Below, one piece after another: positions 1 to 8,257 of a DNA stretch of 64,000 nucleotides. The notes beneath the pieces were generated by a model. That model was not told where the DNA came from. It was given only the letters and a program-made list of their open reading frames with translations, and made no database searches. The DNA is from Candidatus Melainabacteria bacterium (GTDB taxonomy: Bacteria > Cyanobacteriota > Vampirovibrionia > Obscuribacterales > Obscuribacteraceae). Every line of letters begins with the position of its first letter. Within the stretch, counting starts at the first letter, position 1. Location of the stretch: the NCBI GenBank assembly GCA_016212515.1, contig JACRFZ010000087.1, positions 186,001 through 250,000 of the forward strand, in the 5' to 3' direction. Position numbers and translations under genes: made by a program.

Positions 1-786
1 GCAAAGCCCGGTCAAGCACTTGAGGAACTCGGCAGTGGGCACAATGACGCCGGAATTACCGACCACAGGCTCAATAATCACGCATGCGATTTCAGTGGAT
101 TTCTGAGCGAAGGCCTGGCGCAGAGCGTCAACATCGTTGTAGGGCAGCGAAAGGGTGAGCCCGGTAAACTGAGTGGGCACGCCGGGAGAACTGGTGGCTT
201 CACTCAAGCCGAGGGTGGCCAGCCCAGAACCGGCTTTGACCAGAAAGGAATCGGCATGACCGTGATAACAGCCATCGAACTTGATCACCAGCTCACGCTT
301 GGTAAAGGCACGAGCCAACCTGATGGCGGACATACAGGCTTCCGTGCCGGAATTGACCATGCGCACCATTTCCACAGAGGGAACCAACTGGCAAATCAGC
401 TCTGCCATCTCTACTTCCAGCCGGCTCGGCGCACCATAGCTGGTGCCCCTGGTGATGGCGTCCTCGATAGCGGTGAGAACACTGGGATGCCTGTGACCCA
501 AAATCATCGGTCCCCAGGACCCGACATAATCGATGTACTTGTGCTCGTCTTCATCGAACATATAGGCGCCGTCGGCGCTGGCAATAAAGATGGGATTGGC
601 GCCCACCGACTTGCAGGCTCTCACGGGCGAATTAACGCCGCCTGGAATGCGCTCCTTGGCCCGTTCAAAAAGCTTGGCGGAGCGCTCCAGGCAGAAACTG
701 CCCTGACTGGCTTTGCCTTCACCGTCCTTACCAGGTTCCCCGGACTTCTCGCCCTTAGCTTTATCCGCTACGACGTTGACAGCCAT
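1..786 (-). CDS. hemL: Glutamate-1-semialdehyde 2,1-aminomutase (partial, C-terminus outside window)
   Basis: The first 262 codons of a class-III PLP aminotransferase that converts glutamate-1-semialdehyde to 5-aminolevulinate, the entry step of C5 tetrapyrrole synthesis in the cytoplasm. Seen in the translation: an N-terminal stretch rich in Lys, Glu and Gly, then [10 protein letters not shown], the [10 protein letters not shown] and LGHRHP segments, [16 protein letters not shown] and [11 protein letters not shown], all landmarks of HemL that separate it from other class-III enzymes. The PLP-binding lysine lies beyond the left edge. The start is the ATG at 784-786 (MAVNVVADK). The charged extension of about 30 residues before the conserved core is longer than in many HemL proteins. 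It lies 36 bases downstream of a thioredoxin-like gene on the same strand, so the two may be co-transcribed. Confidence 0.95.
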   Translation of the reverse strand, partial: MAVNVVADKAKGEKSGEPGKDGEGKASQGSFCLERSAKLFERAKERIPGGVNSPVRACKSVGANPIFIASADGAYMFDEDEHKYIDYVGSWGPMILGHRHPSVLTAIEDAITRGTSYGAPSRLEVEMAELICQLVPSVEMVRMVNSGTEACMSAIRLARAFTKRELVIKFDGCYHGHADSFLVKAGSGLATLGLSEATSSPGVPTQFTGLTLSLPYNDVDALRQAFAQKSTEIACVIIEPVVGNSGVIVPTAEFLKCLTGLC

Positions 787-822
787 CTATAACCTCACTT
801 TATGGTTTGCGCAATTTTTAGC

Positions 823-1284
823 TTATACCGCCTGGGTCAACCCAAGCACTCTTTGCACCACGGGCTCCGTCATCTTGATAGCCTTCTCGCCGGCCTGAAA
901 ATGGCGCATTTTGTGCTCAGCATCAAAGAGATAAAGAGCAGGCACAAACTTGTTTTCGAATCGATCGGTAATTGTGTGCCAGTTATCGACAACACAGGGC
1001 TGTTTCATTTCCCATTCTTCCAGGCATTCTTTCACGGCCGGAACATTGGTATCTGACTCCTGCCTGGGCATGTGGATGGAGATGATTCTCAAGCCCTTGG
1101 GACCGTAAAGGTCTACCCAGTTATTCAGCTCAGGCAGAGACTCTTTGCAAATACCGCAGCTAAGGGCCCAGAAGTGAATCAGTACAGGCTGACCTTCCAG
1201 GTCCTGGTCTTTGACACCGGGGCTGTTGAACCAATCGGTGCCGCCATCCAGAGACGGTAAAGGAGCATCCATTCTAAGAGGCAT
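823..1284 (-). CDS. TlpA/ResA-like thioredoxin-fold protein
   Basis: A redoxin-type protein of about 153 residues. The segment LIHFWALSCGICKESLPEL carries a CxxC pair (Cys-Gly-Ile-Cys) at the usual thioredoxin position, followed by RIISIHMPR and a C-terminal cis-proline region (FVPALYLFDAEH) typical of TlpA-like proteins. The reading frame opens further upstream (to 1329), but AGGAGG sits about 12 bases before the ATG at 1284 (MPLRMDAPLPSLDGG), which is the more likely start. No signal peptide is visible from either start, so a cytoplasmic disulfide or peroxide-linked reductase is more likely than a cytochrome c maturation factor. It precedes hemL and lies near a peroxiredoxin, which fits a redox role. 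The substrate is unknown. Confidence 0.82.
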   Translation of the reverse strand: MPLRMDAPLPSLDGGTDWFNSPGVKDQDLEGQPVLIHFWALSCGICKESLPELNNWVDLYGPKGLRIISIHMPRQESDTNVPAVKECLEEWEMKQPCVVDNWHTITDRFENKFVPALYLFDAEHKMRHFQAGEKAIKMTEPVVQRVLGLTQAV

Positions 1285-1472
1285 AGGCTGTGGCGCCCTC
1301 CTGCTGAAAGTTTTGTGAAACCGCGTCAACTACGCTCAGGGTAATTTTAGCCTTTCCGAGCGCGGATTCCACCAACCGTACAAGATACTTAAAGACTAAA
1401 CATGTGCAAGTCCGCCGACTGAGCGACCAGACAGGGCCGGTGGCGAGCGGTCGGGAAGAGACGGCAAAGGAA

Positions 1473-1506
1473 AGAGCTGCCTGCCCACTCAAGGGAAAGC
1501 AGCTCT
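1473..1506 (-). terminator. Probable rho-independent terminator of the peroxiredoxin gene
   Basis: An 8-bp perfect stem (AGAGCTGC with GCAGCTCT) closes a loop of about 18 bases. On the minus strand it is followed by TTTCCTTT. It lies 44 bases past the peroxiredoxin stop codon. Confidence 0.5.
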
Positions 1507-1549
1507 AATGACTCATGTTGCCTGGTTTAGTTGAACTAAAGTGAGCAAA

Positions 1550-2089
1550 TTAGACAGTCATGGGCTTTTGGCCCGGTTTCCAATCAGCCTGGCAGAGACC
1601 GCCGGTCTTGAGGGCTTCAAGAACGCGCAGGGTTTCTTCAACGGAACGGCCGATGTTCAGGCTGTGAACAACCTGGTACTGAAGAACACCATCGGGATCG
1701 ATGATGAAAAGACCGCGCAGGGCGATACCTTTGTCTTCCATCAAGACGCCGTAGTCGCGAGCAACATCTTTGGTGATGTCGGAAGCGAGAACGTAGTTGA
1801 GGGAACCCAATCCACCCTGAGCTTCGCTGGTGTTGATCCAGGCTCTGTGGCTGTAAACGCTATCGGTTGAGATGGCCAGTACATCAGCACCGGCTTTTTT
1901 GAACTCATCATATTTCTCAGAGAAGGCCTTCAGTTCGGTCGGGCAAACGAAGGTGAAATCCAGAGGATAGAAGAAAAGAACGAGCCACTTACCTTTGTAA
2001 TCGGTGAGCTTGACATTCTCTTTCAAGGTCTTCATGTCCTTGGTGGAGGGCATGTCAAAATCGGGAGCTCTTTTTCCAACTTGCAACAT
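1550..2089 (-). CDS. Typical 2-Cys peroxiredoxin (AhpC/TSA family)
   Basis: A thiol peroxidase of 179 residues that reduces H2O2 and organic peroxides in the cytoplasm. The peroxidatic cysteine is in DFTFVCPTELKAF, with the family's Pro and Thr before it and an RGLFIIDPDG segment (the conserved Arg) later. The resolving cysteine is in GGLCQADWKPGQK near the C-terminus, as in typical 2-Cys AhpC/Prx1 proteins rather than BCP or 1-Cys types. Length matches the family. The start ATG at 2089 (MLQVGKRAPDF) is the usual N-terminus. It is monocistronic as far as can be seen, with a candidate terminator downstream. The electron donor cannot be read from the sequence, but the TlpA-like gene beyond it is a possible partner (inference). 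Confidence 0.95.
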   Translation of the reverse strand: MLQVGKRAPDFDMPSTKDMKTLKENVKLTDYKGKWLVLFFYPLDFTFVCPTELKAFSEKYDEFKKAGADVLAISTDSVYSHRAWINTSEAQGGLGSLNYVLASDITKDVARDYGVLMEDKGIALRGLFIIDPDGVLQYQVVHSLNIGRSVEETLRVLEALKTGGLCQADWKPGQKPMTV

Positions 2090-2215
2090 ATCGGCAAATA
2101 CCCCAAAAGCTATGTGTAGGGACGAGACTCAAATAGTAGGGCGGCGCCGATGAATACTTGATATGTTTAATGGAAAGCTCACAATTACTCGTTACTACCG
2201 TTTGAGCCGGCCAAC

Positions 2216-2404
2216 CTAGGTCTTGACTTTGTTGAGAGCCAGCCAATCGTTCAAATCTTTTTGTAAACCGTTTTCGGCTACATACTTAATGATTAAAGGG
2301 CTATTAGGCTCCCAGCCGATTGTGAGCAGATGATAGAGATGCTCTTTTGGGGTATTGCTGTACTTGCTGCGCCCCAGCTCCGCCTCGTTTACAGCTTCCG
2401 CCAT
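2216..2404 (-). CDS. Small conserved-looking protein of unknown function
   Basis: A soluble protein of 62 residues with no membrane segment or cysteines. It starts MAEAVNEAELGRSKYSN and contains the aromatic stretch HLYHLLTIGWEPN and a helical C-terminus. I do not recognise a family. The start at 2404 is chosen because GGAGG lies 7 bases before that ATG; an in-frame start 7 codons upstream lacks this. The strong ribosome-binding site and balanced composition argue that it is a real gene. It is the last minus-strand gene before the rplU intergenic region and reads towards the peroxiredoxin, 126 bases away. Confidence 0.6.
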   Translation of the reverse strand: MAEAVNEAELGRSKYSNTPKEHLYHLLTIGWEPNSPLIIKYVAENGLQKDLNDWLALNKVKT

Positions 2405-2525
2405 GGCTATACCTCCAAGTTCCAAGCTGAACCAGAATTCACCTTTACGCCGTCAGATCGGCGGCGTCGGAGCGGTTCCCCCACTCTCGCTTCTAATTCT
2501 ACTTGAGAGTAGCAGCCGGGCGGCC

Positions 2526-2624
2526 CCAATCCATCCTGCAAATGTTGCCTACTGTTGTAATGGAGCGGCGGCCGCTCCCCACCGAATCCTTCAAATGTTG
2601 CCTATATTGAAGGAGCGGCGGCCG
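2526..2624. repeat. Two imperfect direct repeats in the 425-base gap upstream of rplU
   Basis: Copy 1 is about 2526-2574 and copy 2 about 2582-2624. Both contain CAAATGTTGCCTA followed, after a short variable spacer, by GGAGCGGCGGCCG. The gap 2405-2829 holds this repeat, a candidate rplU promoter and an untranslated leader; no further gene is visible. Confidence 0.7.
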
Positions 2625-2630
2625 GTTCGT

Positions 2631-2659
2631 TTGACCCATTGCATAGCTTTTGGTAGTAT
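2631..2659 (+). promoter_or_regulatory. Candidate sigma-70 promoter for rplU-rpmA-murE
   Basis: TTGACC at 2631-2636 and TAGTAT at 2654-2659 are separated by 17 bases. The -35 matches the consensus at five of six bases and the -10 at four of six. It would leave a leader of about 160 bases before rplU, long enough for autoregulation by a ribosomal protein, although I recognise no known leader motif. Confidence 0.45.
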
Positions 2660-2829
2660 TCAACATCGCTTGTCCGCTCTATAGGCCGGGCTACTCTGAT
2701 TTTCCCGAAGATTATTTCCAATTTTCAGGCTGAATCAAGTTCTCAGGCTGTCGGAGCGAAATCTTAGACATGTGTTTATTTCAGGGCAAGAGCGACTGCC
2801 TATCCTGTTAAGAGACGTTGGAGAGAAGA

Positions 2830-3204
2830 ATGTTCGCGATAGTGGAAGCCTGCGGAAGGCAATATGAATTACAGCCTGGTCGTTTCATCGACATCGACAT
2901 GACCGGCGAAGAAGAAGGCGCTACCCATGTATTTGATCGCGTTCTCATGATTGTGGACGGCGACAAATCAACCGTAGGTCAGCCTTACGTGAAGGGCGCC
3001 AAAGTCACGGGCAAAGTCATCTCCAAATTGGAAGTCAACGAAGCTCATGGCCGTGTGCAGTCCAACATCAAGACCGCCAAAGTGATTGTTTATCACCAGA
3101 AGCCTAAAAAAGGCACCCGCAAGAAAGCCGGACACAGAGTGCAGTTGACCAGAGTCATGGTAGACAGCATTACTGTAGACGAGAAAGTCGTAGCCGGTAA
3201 GTAA
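2830..3204 (+). CDS. rplU: 50S ribosomal protein bL21
   Basis: A 124-residue ribosomal protein that binds 23S rRNA in the large subunit. The N-terminus [20 protein letters not shown] and the segments [25 protein letters not shown] and [19 protein letters not shown] are bL21 hallmarks, including the basic loop that enters the ribosome. The start is the ATG at 2830, directly preceded by the purine-rich GGAGAGAAGA. A TTG four codons earlier is open but would overlap the ribosome-binding site. A C-terminal extension of about 20 residues ([15 protein letters not shown]) follows the usual end. It is the first gene of a run with rpmA and murE. Confidence 0.97.
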   Translation: MFAIVEACGRQYELQPGRFIDIDMTGEEEGATHVFDRVLMIVDGDKSTVGQPYVKGAKVTGKVISKLEVNEAHGRVQSNIKTAKVIVYHQKPKKGTRKKAGHRVQLTRVMVDSITVDEKVVAGK

Positions 3205-3291
3205 GAGCTAAAAGCATCAATATAGATTAGGATGGAATTTCCGGCAGGCCAAAAAGCTTGAACTTCGGAAATTACTTGAGGAGAAGAGAAC

Positions 3292-3543
3292 GTGGCACAT
3301 AAGAAGGGCGCCGGCTCGACAAGAAACGGAAGAGACAGCCAACCCAAGCGTCTGGGCGTGAAAGTATACGGCGGCGAGCAAGTTTGCCCCGGCAGCATTA
3401 TCGTCAGACAGCGTGGCACCAAGATTCACCCTGGTAAAAACGTACAACGCGGTTCAGACGACTCCCTTTATTCCGTCGCCGTCGGCGTAGTGCAGTTTGA
3501 AATGTCCAGAGGACGCAAGTTGGTCAGTGTCTACCCAGTTTAA
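3292..3543 (+). CDS. rpmA: 50S ribosomal protein bL27
   Basis: An 83-residue ribosomal protein near the peptidyl-transferase centre. [20 protein letters not shown] begins with the family's N-terminal tail directly, without the cleavable extension seen in Firmicutes. [27 protein letters not shown] and the C-terminal [10 protein letters not shown] are all present. The start codon is GTG at 3292, behind GAGGAGAAGAGAAC. The usual downstream neighbour obg is absent; murE begins inside the last codons instead. Confidence 0.98.
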   Translation: MAHKKGAGSTRNGRDSQPKRLGVKVYGGEQVCPGSIIVRQRGTKIHPGKNVQRGSDDSLYSVAVGVVQFEMSRGRKLVSVYPV

Positions 3544-5152
3544 TAAGCTTGGCAAGCCCTCTGGGAAAAAACTAGATGATCTACTGGCAGAGCTGCTTCG
3601 TGATGACGGAGCGGCTTCGCCGTCTGGTGTAATTCCCTCATCAAACCCGATTGAAACCATAGTCACGGGCATCGCCTACGATTCCAGGCAGGTGGAACCC
3701 GGCGACGCCTTCTTCTCTATTGAAGGTCAAAAGCAAGACGGCAACGCCTTTATTGCCCAGGCCCTGGAGAAAGGTGCCAGCTGCATCTTCTCGGAGAAGC
3801 AGAGCGGCCCTTATACCGTGCCGCTGGTGGTGGTAGATGATGTCAGGGAAGCCATGGCCAGGGTTTCCGACTACCTCTACGAAAGACCGAGCACCAGACT
3901 GCGCCTATTGGGCGTCACCGGCACCAACGGCAAAACTACAACCACCCATCTAATTGAGCACATTCTCAACTTCCACGGTCACAAATGCGGCCTGGTAGGT
4001 ACCCTCGGTGCTCGTCTGCCTATCTACGAAGAAGAAGACGGCAAACCGGTTTTCAAAGGCAAGAGCGAATACCTGGATGTGCACCACACCACCCCGCAGG
4101 CCTGTGATTTGCAAGCTCTCCTGCACACCATGGCTGAGCATGGTCTCACCCATGTGGCCATGGAAGTCAGTTCCCATGCCCTTGCACTCAAGAGGGTGTT
4201 GGGCACCAATTTCGCCTCCGCCTGCCTGACCAATATCACCCAGGATCACCTGGACTTCCACAAGACTATGGAGCACTACTACCGCTCCAAGCGCATTCTC
4301 TTTGAAATGCTGAACGCCAATACAAGCGGTAAAGCGGTGGCGGTGGTTAACCTGGATGACGCCCTGGCCCAGGAATTTATCAGCGCCACTGGCAAAGAGG
4401 TAGAACTGATAACTTACGGCAAGAACCCTCAGGCCACTATTCATCCTCGCCAGTTCCATTTTGATTTCCGCGGCACCAATTTGTGCCTTGCCACCCCCCA
4501 TGGTGACATTGAGTTTTCCACCCGATTGACCGGTGAATTCAACCTCTACAACGTTATGGCAGCCATGGCCGTCTGCCTCGGCGAAGGACTCACGAAAGAG
4601 CAAGTAGCCTCGGCCCTGAAAGATTTCGGCGGTGTATCCGGTCGTTTCGAAGTAGTGCCCCCGCCAACCGGAAGCGAAAGACAACCCCTTTGCATCGTTG
4701 ATTATGCCCATACTCCGGACGGGCTGGAAAATGTTCTGAAGGCTGCCCGGGCCCTGGTGGAAAATCAAGGTTCCGGCCGACTGATTGCCGTCTTCGGCTG
4801 CGGCGGCGACAGAGACAGCTCCAAACGCCCCCAGATGGGTGAAATCGCAGAGACCCTGGCAGACCTCGTGGTGGTTACCTCCGACAACCCCCGCTCCGAG
4901 GAGCCCCAGCAGATAATTGCCGACATCCTGGCCGGCATCAAAAGGCTGAAAGACGTTACCGTAGAAGCGGACCGGGCTAAAGCCATTGCGGAAGCGGTGA
5001 AGATGGCCAGAGCCGATGACGTGGTGTTGATCGCCGGAAAAGGGCATGAAACCTACCAGATCCTCAAAGACCGCACCATAGATTTCGATGACCGCATCGA
5101 AGTAGCTAACGCTCTTAAGCAACGCACAGATATAATTAAAATCGAGAAGTAA
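3527..5152 (+). CDS. murE: UDP-MurNAc-L-Ala-D-Glu:meso-diaminopimelate ligase (MurE)
   Basis: Cytoplasmic Mur ligase that adds the third stem-peptide residue of peptidoglycan. Visible are the P-loop [10 protein letters not shown] (about residue 131), the substrate segment [24 protein letters not shown], the carbamylated-lysine region YYRSKRILF, the adenine site [11 protein letters not shown] and [12 protein letters not shown] at about residue 454, followed by SEEP, is the signature of enzymes that select meso-diaminopimelate rather than lysine. The frame is open to a TTG at 3497; I prefer the GTG at 3527, which overlaps rpmA by 17 bases and places [10 protein letters not shown] where MurE usually begins, but no clear ribosome-binding site decides this. 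The overlap suggests translational coupling to the ribosomal genes. Confidence 0.95.
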   Translation: MSTQFNKLGKPSGKKLDDLLAELLRDDGAASPSGVIPSSNPIETIVTGIAYDSRQVEPGDAFFSIEGQKQDGNAFIAQALEKGASCIFSEKQSGPYTVPLVVVDDVREAMARVSDYLYERPSTRLRLLGVTGTNGKTTTTHLIEHILNFHGHKCGLVGTLGARLPIYEEEDGKPVFKGKSEYLDVHHTTPQACDLQALLHTMAEHGLTHVAMEVSSHALALKRVLGTNFASACLTNITQDHLDFHKTMEHYYRSKRILFEMLNANTSGKAVAVVNLDDALAQEFISATGKEVELITYGKNPQATIHPRQFHFDFRGTNLCLATPHGDIEFSTRLTGEFNLYNVMAAMAVCLGEGLTKEQVASALKDFGGVSGRFEVVPPPTGSERQPLCIVDYAHTPDGLENVLKAARALVENQGSGRLIAVFGCGGDRDSSKRPQMGEIAETLADLVVVTSDNPRSEEPQQIIADILAGIKRLKDVTVEADRAKAIAEAVKMARADDVVLIAGKGHETYQILKDRTIDFDDRIEVANALKQRTDIIKIEK

Positions 5153-5214
5153 TTTGCCGACCGGGAAATCTCCCCCAGGCAATACCAGTTCAAGCAAACT
5201 GCCGGGCGGTCTTT

Positions 5215-6042
5215 GTGGGAATCAGCTTTCACATCACATCAGTTAGAGAAGGCACCATCTTCAATGTGATGCAGTTTCTCAGCCTCGAGAGAGTGACCGG
5301 TGTCTTGTCGGTGCGTTTCGGCAGACAGATACCGGAAGTAACCATTTACTTCGTAGCCGGCTCCATAACCACGGCCGAATTCGGCTCCATCGTGGGTGAC
5401 TCGGTGCTGGACATGCTGCTTTGCCAGGAATTTGCCGTAAAAGAGGTAGCTTTCGCCCCCGGGCGCATCAATCAAGTGAACGAGCAAGCCATCATCGTAC
5501 GCTCCACAAACCTGGCCTCGGTCATGCTCAATGTCTCCAAAGACGTCGATAAGTGCGAATCCAGACCGCTTATTTACGGTCTTTTGCCTATAAACAGCAC
5601 TACCGGCCGCACCGCGCCTTCGGTGCTGCACATCTTGAACGACTTTTCGCCCTGGAATGACAGTCTCAAGGCCCTGCCCCGCTCCGATAAGGACAAGAAA
5701 GCGCCGCTGCCTCAGTGCGTCCTCATCCACCGGGCCATGAGCAAAGGGTTGATAACCTACCAGCGCCCTCTCGTTTCCATAAAGGCTCTCAAGCCCCTGC
5801 TCGAGATTCTGGGCAACTTATCCGACAAAGAATCAAACAACCTCAGGGGCTATCTGCGCAGCTTACTGCCCCATCCCAAGGCCACCCATCTGTCCATCGA
5901 GCGCTTCTATGCCTTCGCCTCAGCCATCGAGTCTATAGCCCAGAGGCGCTCCCCGGAAGTAGGCGACCGGGCCAGAAGAGCCATTCACATGCTCATCCAG
6001 AGCGCCACCAAGGCTCAGGAAGTGGGAGCAGCCAATGCATGA
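5215..6042 (+). CDS. PATAN (DUF4388) domain protein
   Basis: A 275-residue soluble protein. Residues 1-80 fit the DUF4388/PATAN pattern: a helix (FNVMQFLSLERVTGVLSV), then the beta unit VTIYFVAGSITTAEFG and VGDSVLDMLL, a fold found in PatA-type response regulators of Cyanobacteria and in other two-component proteins. There is no receiver domain. The remainder is helical and unassigned. The start is a GTG at 5215; no better start is in frame. It lies 62 bases after murE and overlaps the next gene, a polysaccharide deacetylase, by 8 bases, so it probably belongs to an operon with envelope genes. A role in protein-protein signalling is known for the family; a link to cell-wall synthesis is inference. 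Confidence 0.7.
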   Translation: MGISFHITSVREGTIFNVMQFLSLERVTGVLSVRFGRQIPEVTIYFVAGSITTAEFGSIVGDSVLDMLLCQEFAVKEVAFAPGRINQVNEQAIIVRSTNLASVMLNVSKDVDKCESRPLIYGLLPINSTTGRTAPSVLHILNDFSPWNDSLKALPRSDKDKKAPLPQCVLIHRAMSKGLITYQRPLVSIKALKPLLEILGNLSDKESNNLRGYLRSLLPHPKATHLSIERFYAFASAIESIAQRRSPEVGDRARRAIHMLIQSATKAQEVGAANA

Positions 6043-6766
6043 TCGAAGACTGGCTAGACAAAAACTTAAAGAAGACCCGCACGACTTCGAGCACAGGCTT
6101 CATCAAGCCAAGATGGGCCTGATTACCTACCTGGGCAAGCGTTTTTTGCCGGGAGGCTACTGGTCGAAGAACCGCATGGAAGGAAGAGAGCAAGCCCAGG
6201 GACTGGAAAAGAAAACGGTCTTGCATTTAACTTTTGATGACGGTCCCAGCCCCGAGTCCACTAGAGAGCTACTGGCCGTCCTGGAAGAAGAACAGGTGGC
6301 AGCTTGCTTCTTCTTTATCGGCGAGAATGTCAGACGCTATCCCGAACTGGTGCAGGCTGCATATAAAGCCGGTCATATTGTGGCCAACCACAGTTTGAGC
6401 CACCCCTTTATGCCGGCTCTCAGTCTGCCCAAAATGGAACACGAAATCGACGAAACCAACCGTGAATTGGAAGCCATTACAGGCGAAAAACCGGCCCTCT
6501 TTCGCCCCCCTTTCGGCATCATCGACGCCCGCTGTGCCGAGCTTCTAAAAGAAAGGCGCATGTCCCCGGTTTACTGGGGAGCGGTGGCCGACGACTGGCA
6601 CCGGGTGGGCGATGATCGCGTCGCCAAACGTATCATGAAACAATTGCCCCAGGAAGAACTGATAGTCCTGCACGAAGGCGCCCACATCGGGCGGCAAAAC
6701 GTTCTGGCCACAAAGAAAATCATCGACAAATGCCGAGACTTAGGCTATAGCTTCGACGCCATTTAG
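6035..6766 (+). CDS. Polysaccharide deacetylase (NodB homology, CE4)
   Basis: A 243-residue CE4-family enzyme that would remove N-acetyl groups from chitin-like or peptidoglycan glycans using a bound metal. Motif 1 TFDDGPS begins at about residue 66 (catalytic Asp and metal-binding Asp). Motif 2 HSLSHP at about 118 supplies the two metal-binding His. Motif 3 RPPFG follows, and LHEG near the end fits the late catalytic-His motif. No signal peptide is visible: the N-terminus is charged (MHDRRLARQKLKEDPHDFEHR), which is unusual for an enzyme acting on exported glycan, although a weakly hydrophobic MGLITYLGKRFL follows. The ATG overlaps the preceding gene by 8 bases. Confidence 0.9.
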   Translation: MHDRRLARQKLKEDPHDFEHRLHQAKMGLITYLGKRFLPGGYWSKNRMEGREQAQGLEKKTVLHLTFDDGPSPESTRELLAVLEEEQVAACFFFIGENVRRYPELVQAAYKAGHIVANHSLSHPFMPALSLPKMEHEIDETNRELEAITGEKPALFRPPFGIIDARCAELLKERRMSPVYWGAVADDWHRVGDDRVAKRIMKQLPQEELIVLHEGAHIGRQNVLATKKIIDKCRDLGYSFDAI

Positions 6767-6842
6767 ATTCTTTACTCAGAACGATTTCCCAAAAGGGCAA
6801 GTTACAATAGTGACGTTAAGGTAAGCCCCAAAGGGAAACGAG

Positions 6843-8153
6843 ATGCTTGACTTCAGACCGCCTCTGGATACGCCCTTCCTTTTCTGGTGGGCCAAGATAA
6901 ACCTGCCCCTGATGATGAAATTCAATTTGAAGGGCACCACCATTAGGGTCATGGACGGAGCCCTGGAGCGCTTTGCAAAACTGAAGGGCAAGCATGCCAT
7001 GGTCTGCCCCAATCATTCCAATCGCCATGATCCACAAATCATGTTTGCCTTCGGAGTGAAGGCCAATGAATACTTCAACTTCGTCGCCGCCCGGGAAGTC
7101 TTTGATTACGATCATGGCATGAACGGCTGGTGGCTGCAAAGGCTCGGCACCTATTCTGTGGTGCGCGGTGCTGCAGACCGGGAAAGTTTTAAGACCACCA
7201 GGCGCATCCTTTCAGAGGGGCAAAAGAAGCTGGTGCTCTTTCCGGAAGGAGAAATTTCAAGGCAAAATGACACGATCATGCCTCTAGAATCCGGTGCTGC
7301 TCAGCTTTCCTTCTGGGCCATGACTGATCTGGAAAAGCACTTTCTGGAAGCCAAAGCGGGCAAGAACGGCAAAGAGGTGAGCACCACCACCGATACCACT
7401 ACCGGCACCGAATTTGAACCGGTCTACATTCAACCCATGGCCTTTAAGTACACCTACCCCGGCGATGTTTCCAGCGAGCTTAGGGAATCGCTTAAAATGC
7501 TGGAAATGCGTCTTGGTCTAAAAGTAGATGAAGAGGGTACTTTCCAGGTACGCATCAAACGCCTGGCCGAGACCCTTCTTTCCACCCTCGAAAAAGAATA
7601 CGGCTTCAAAAGACGCGACGACCTGACCATGAACGACCGTGTCAGAGAGTTGCGTCTGCACATTCTGAAAAACCTGGCGGCAGTCTTGAACGTCGAGTTA
7701 GACAAGAATGCCAGAGAACTGGAATGGGTGAGAACGTTGCGCAACAAGTTGGACGACTTTCTCTATGCCGATGAAGAAAAAATGTCCGAATACGAAAGAG
7801 AAGTGCACGAGCAAAAGCAGAAGACCTACAAGACCTACTACAAAGACCTGAACCGGGTTGTCAACTTCATTTCCATCTACGACGGCTACGTGAGCGAACG
7901 CTCCACCCAGGAGCGCATCGCCGAAGTCTTAGACCGCATGGAAACGGAAGTGGTAGGCGGTGAACCGGCGCCCAAAGGGGCGAGGGAAGTACTGGTGGAT
8001 GTGGGTGAGGCCATCAACCTCGGGCAATATTACGCCGAATACAAGACCAACAAGAAAGCAGCCGTGAGCAAAGTCACCGACCGCCTCTTTGCCGAGATTT
8101 CGCGCATGCTCAACAAAATGGAGTCGGAGCGCACACCGCGCTATCTGGAGTAA
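6843..8153 (+). CDS. PlsC-like acyltransferase with long C-terminal extension
   Basis: Residues 1 to about 200 form a 1-acylglycerol-3-phosphate O-acyltransferase domain: motif I is NHSNRHDP (about residue 57, the catalytic His-Asp pair), an RLGTYSVVRGAADRES segment follows, and motif III is LFPEGEISRQ at about 133. Such enzymes acylate glycerophosphates at the inner membrane. The hydrophobic N-terminus (PFLFWWAKINLPLMMKF) may dip into the membrane. Residues 200-436 are a charged, largely helical region with coiled-coil character (for example MSEYEREVHEQKQKTYKTYY) that I cannot assign and that makes the protein much longer than PlsC (about 240 residues). AAAGGGAAACGAG precedes the ATG. The substrate cannot be told from sequence. 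Confidence 0.82.
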   Translation: MLDFRPPLDTPFLFWWAKINLPLMMKFNLKGTTIRVMDGALERFAKLKGKHAMVCPNHSNRHDPQIMFAFGVKANEYFNFVAAREVFDYDHGMNGWWLQRLGTYSVVRGAADRESFKTTRRILSEGQKKLVLFPEGEISRQNDTIMPLESGAAQLSFWAMTDLEKHFLEAKAGKNGKEVSTTTDTTTGTEFEPVYIQPMAFKYTYPGDVSSELRESLKMLEMRLGLKVDEEGTFQVRIKRLAETLLSTLEKEYGFKRRDDLTMNDRVRELRLHILKNLAAVLNVELDKNARELEWVRTLRNKLDDFLYADEEKMSEYEREVHEQKQKTYKTYYKDLNRVVNFISIYDGYVSERSTQERIAEVLDRMETEVVGGEPAPKGAREVLVDVGEAINLGQYYAEYKTNKKAAVSKVTDRLFAEISRMLNKMESERTPRYLE

Positions 8154-8158
8154 CCCGG

Positions 8159-8202
8159 GAGAAGATTAAGAAAAACTCCTATTACTTCCTCGCAATCTTC
8201 TC
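8159..8202 (+). terminator. Weak hairpin after the acyltransferase gene
   Basis: A 9-bp perfect inverted repeat (GAGAAGATT with AATCTTCTC) encloses a 26-base loop, starting 5 bases after the stop codon. There is no T-tract, so termination is uncertain. Confidence 0.3.
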
Positions 8203-8257
8203 TTAGCAACCACCTGAATGGATGGTATATTCAACTTTTAAGAGTCAAGGGTAATTC

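Noticed and set aside
256-792. A long plus-strand open frame over the hemL region
   Set aside because: It is the complement of the clear hemL frame, and its translation lacks recognisable features.
2526-2624. The rplU upstream repeat as a CRISPR
   Set aside because: Only two imperfect copies with a very short interval and no cas genes.
3950-5197. A 415-codon minus-strand frame opposite murE
   Set aside because: murE is certain on the plus strand; the opposite frame is a by-product of its codon composition.
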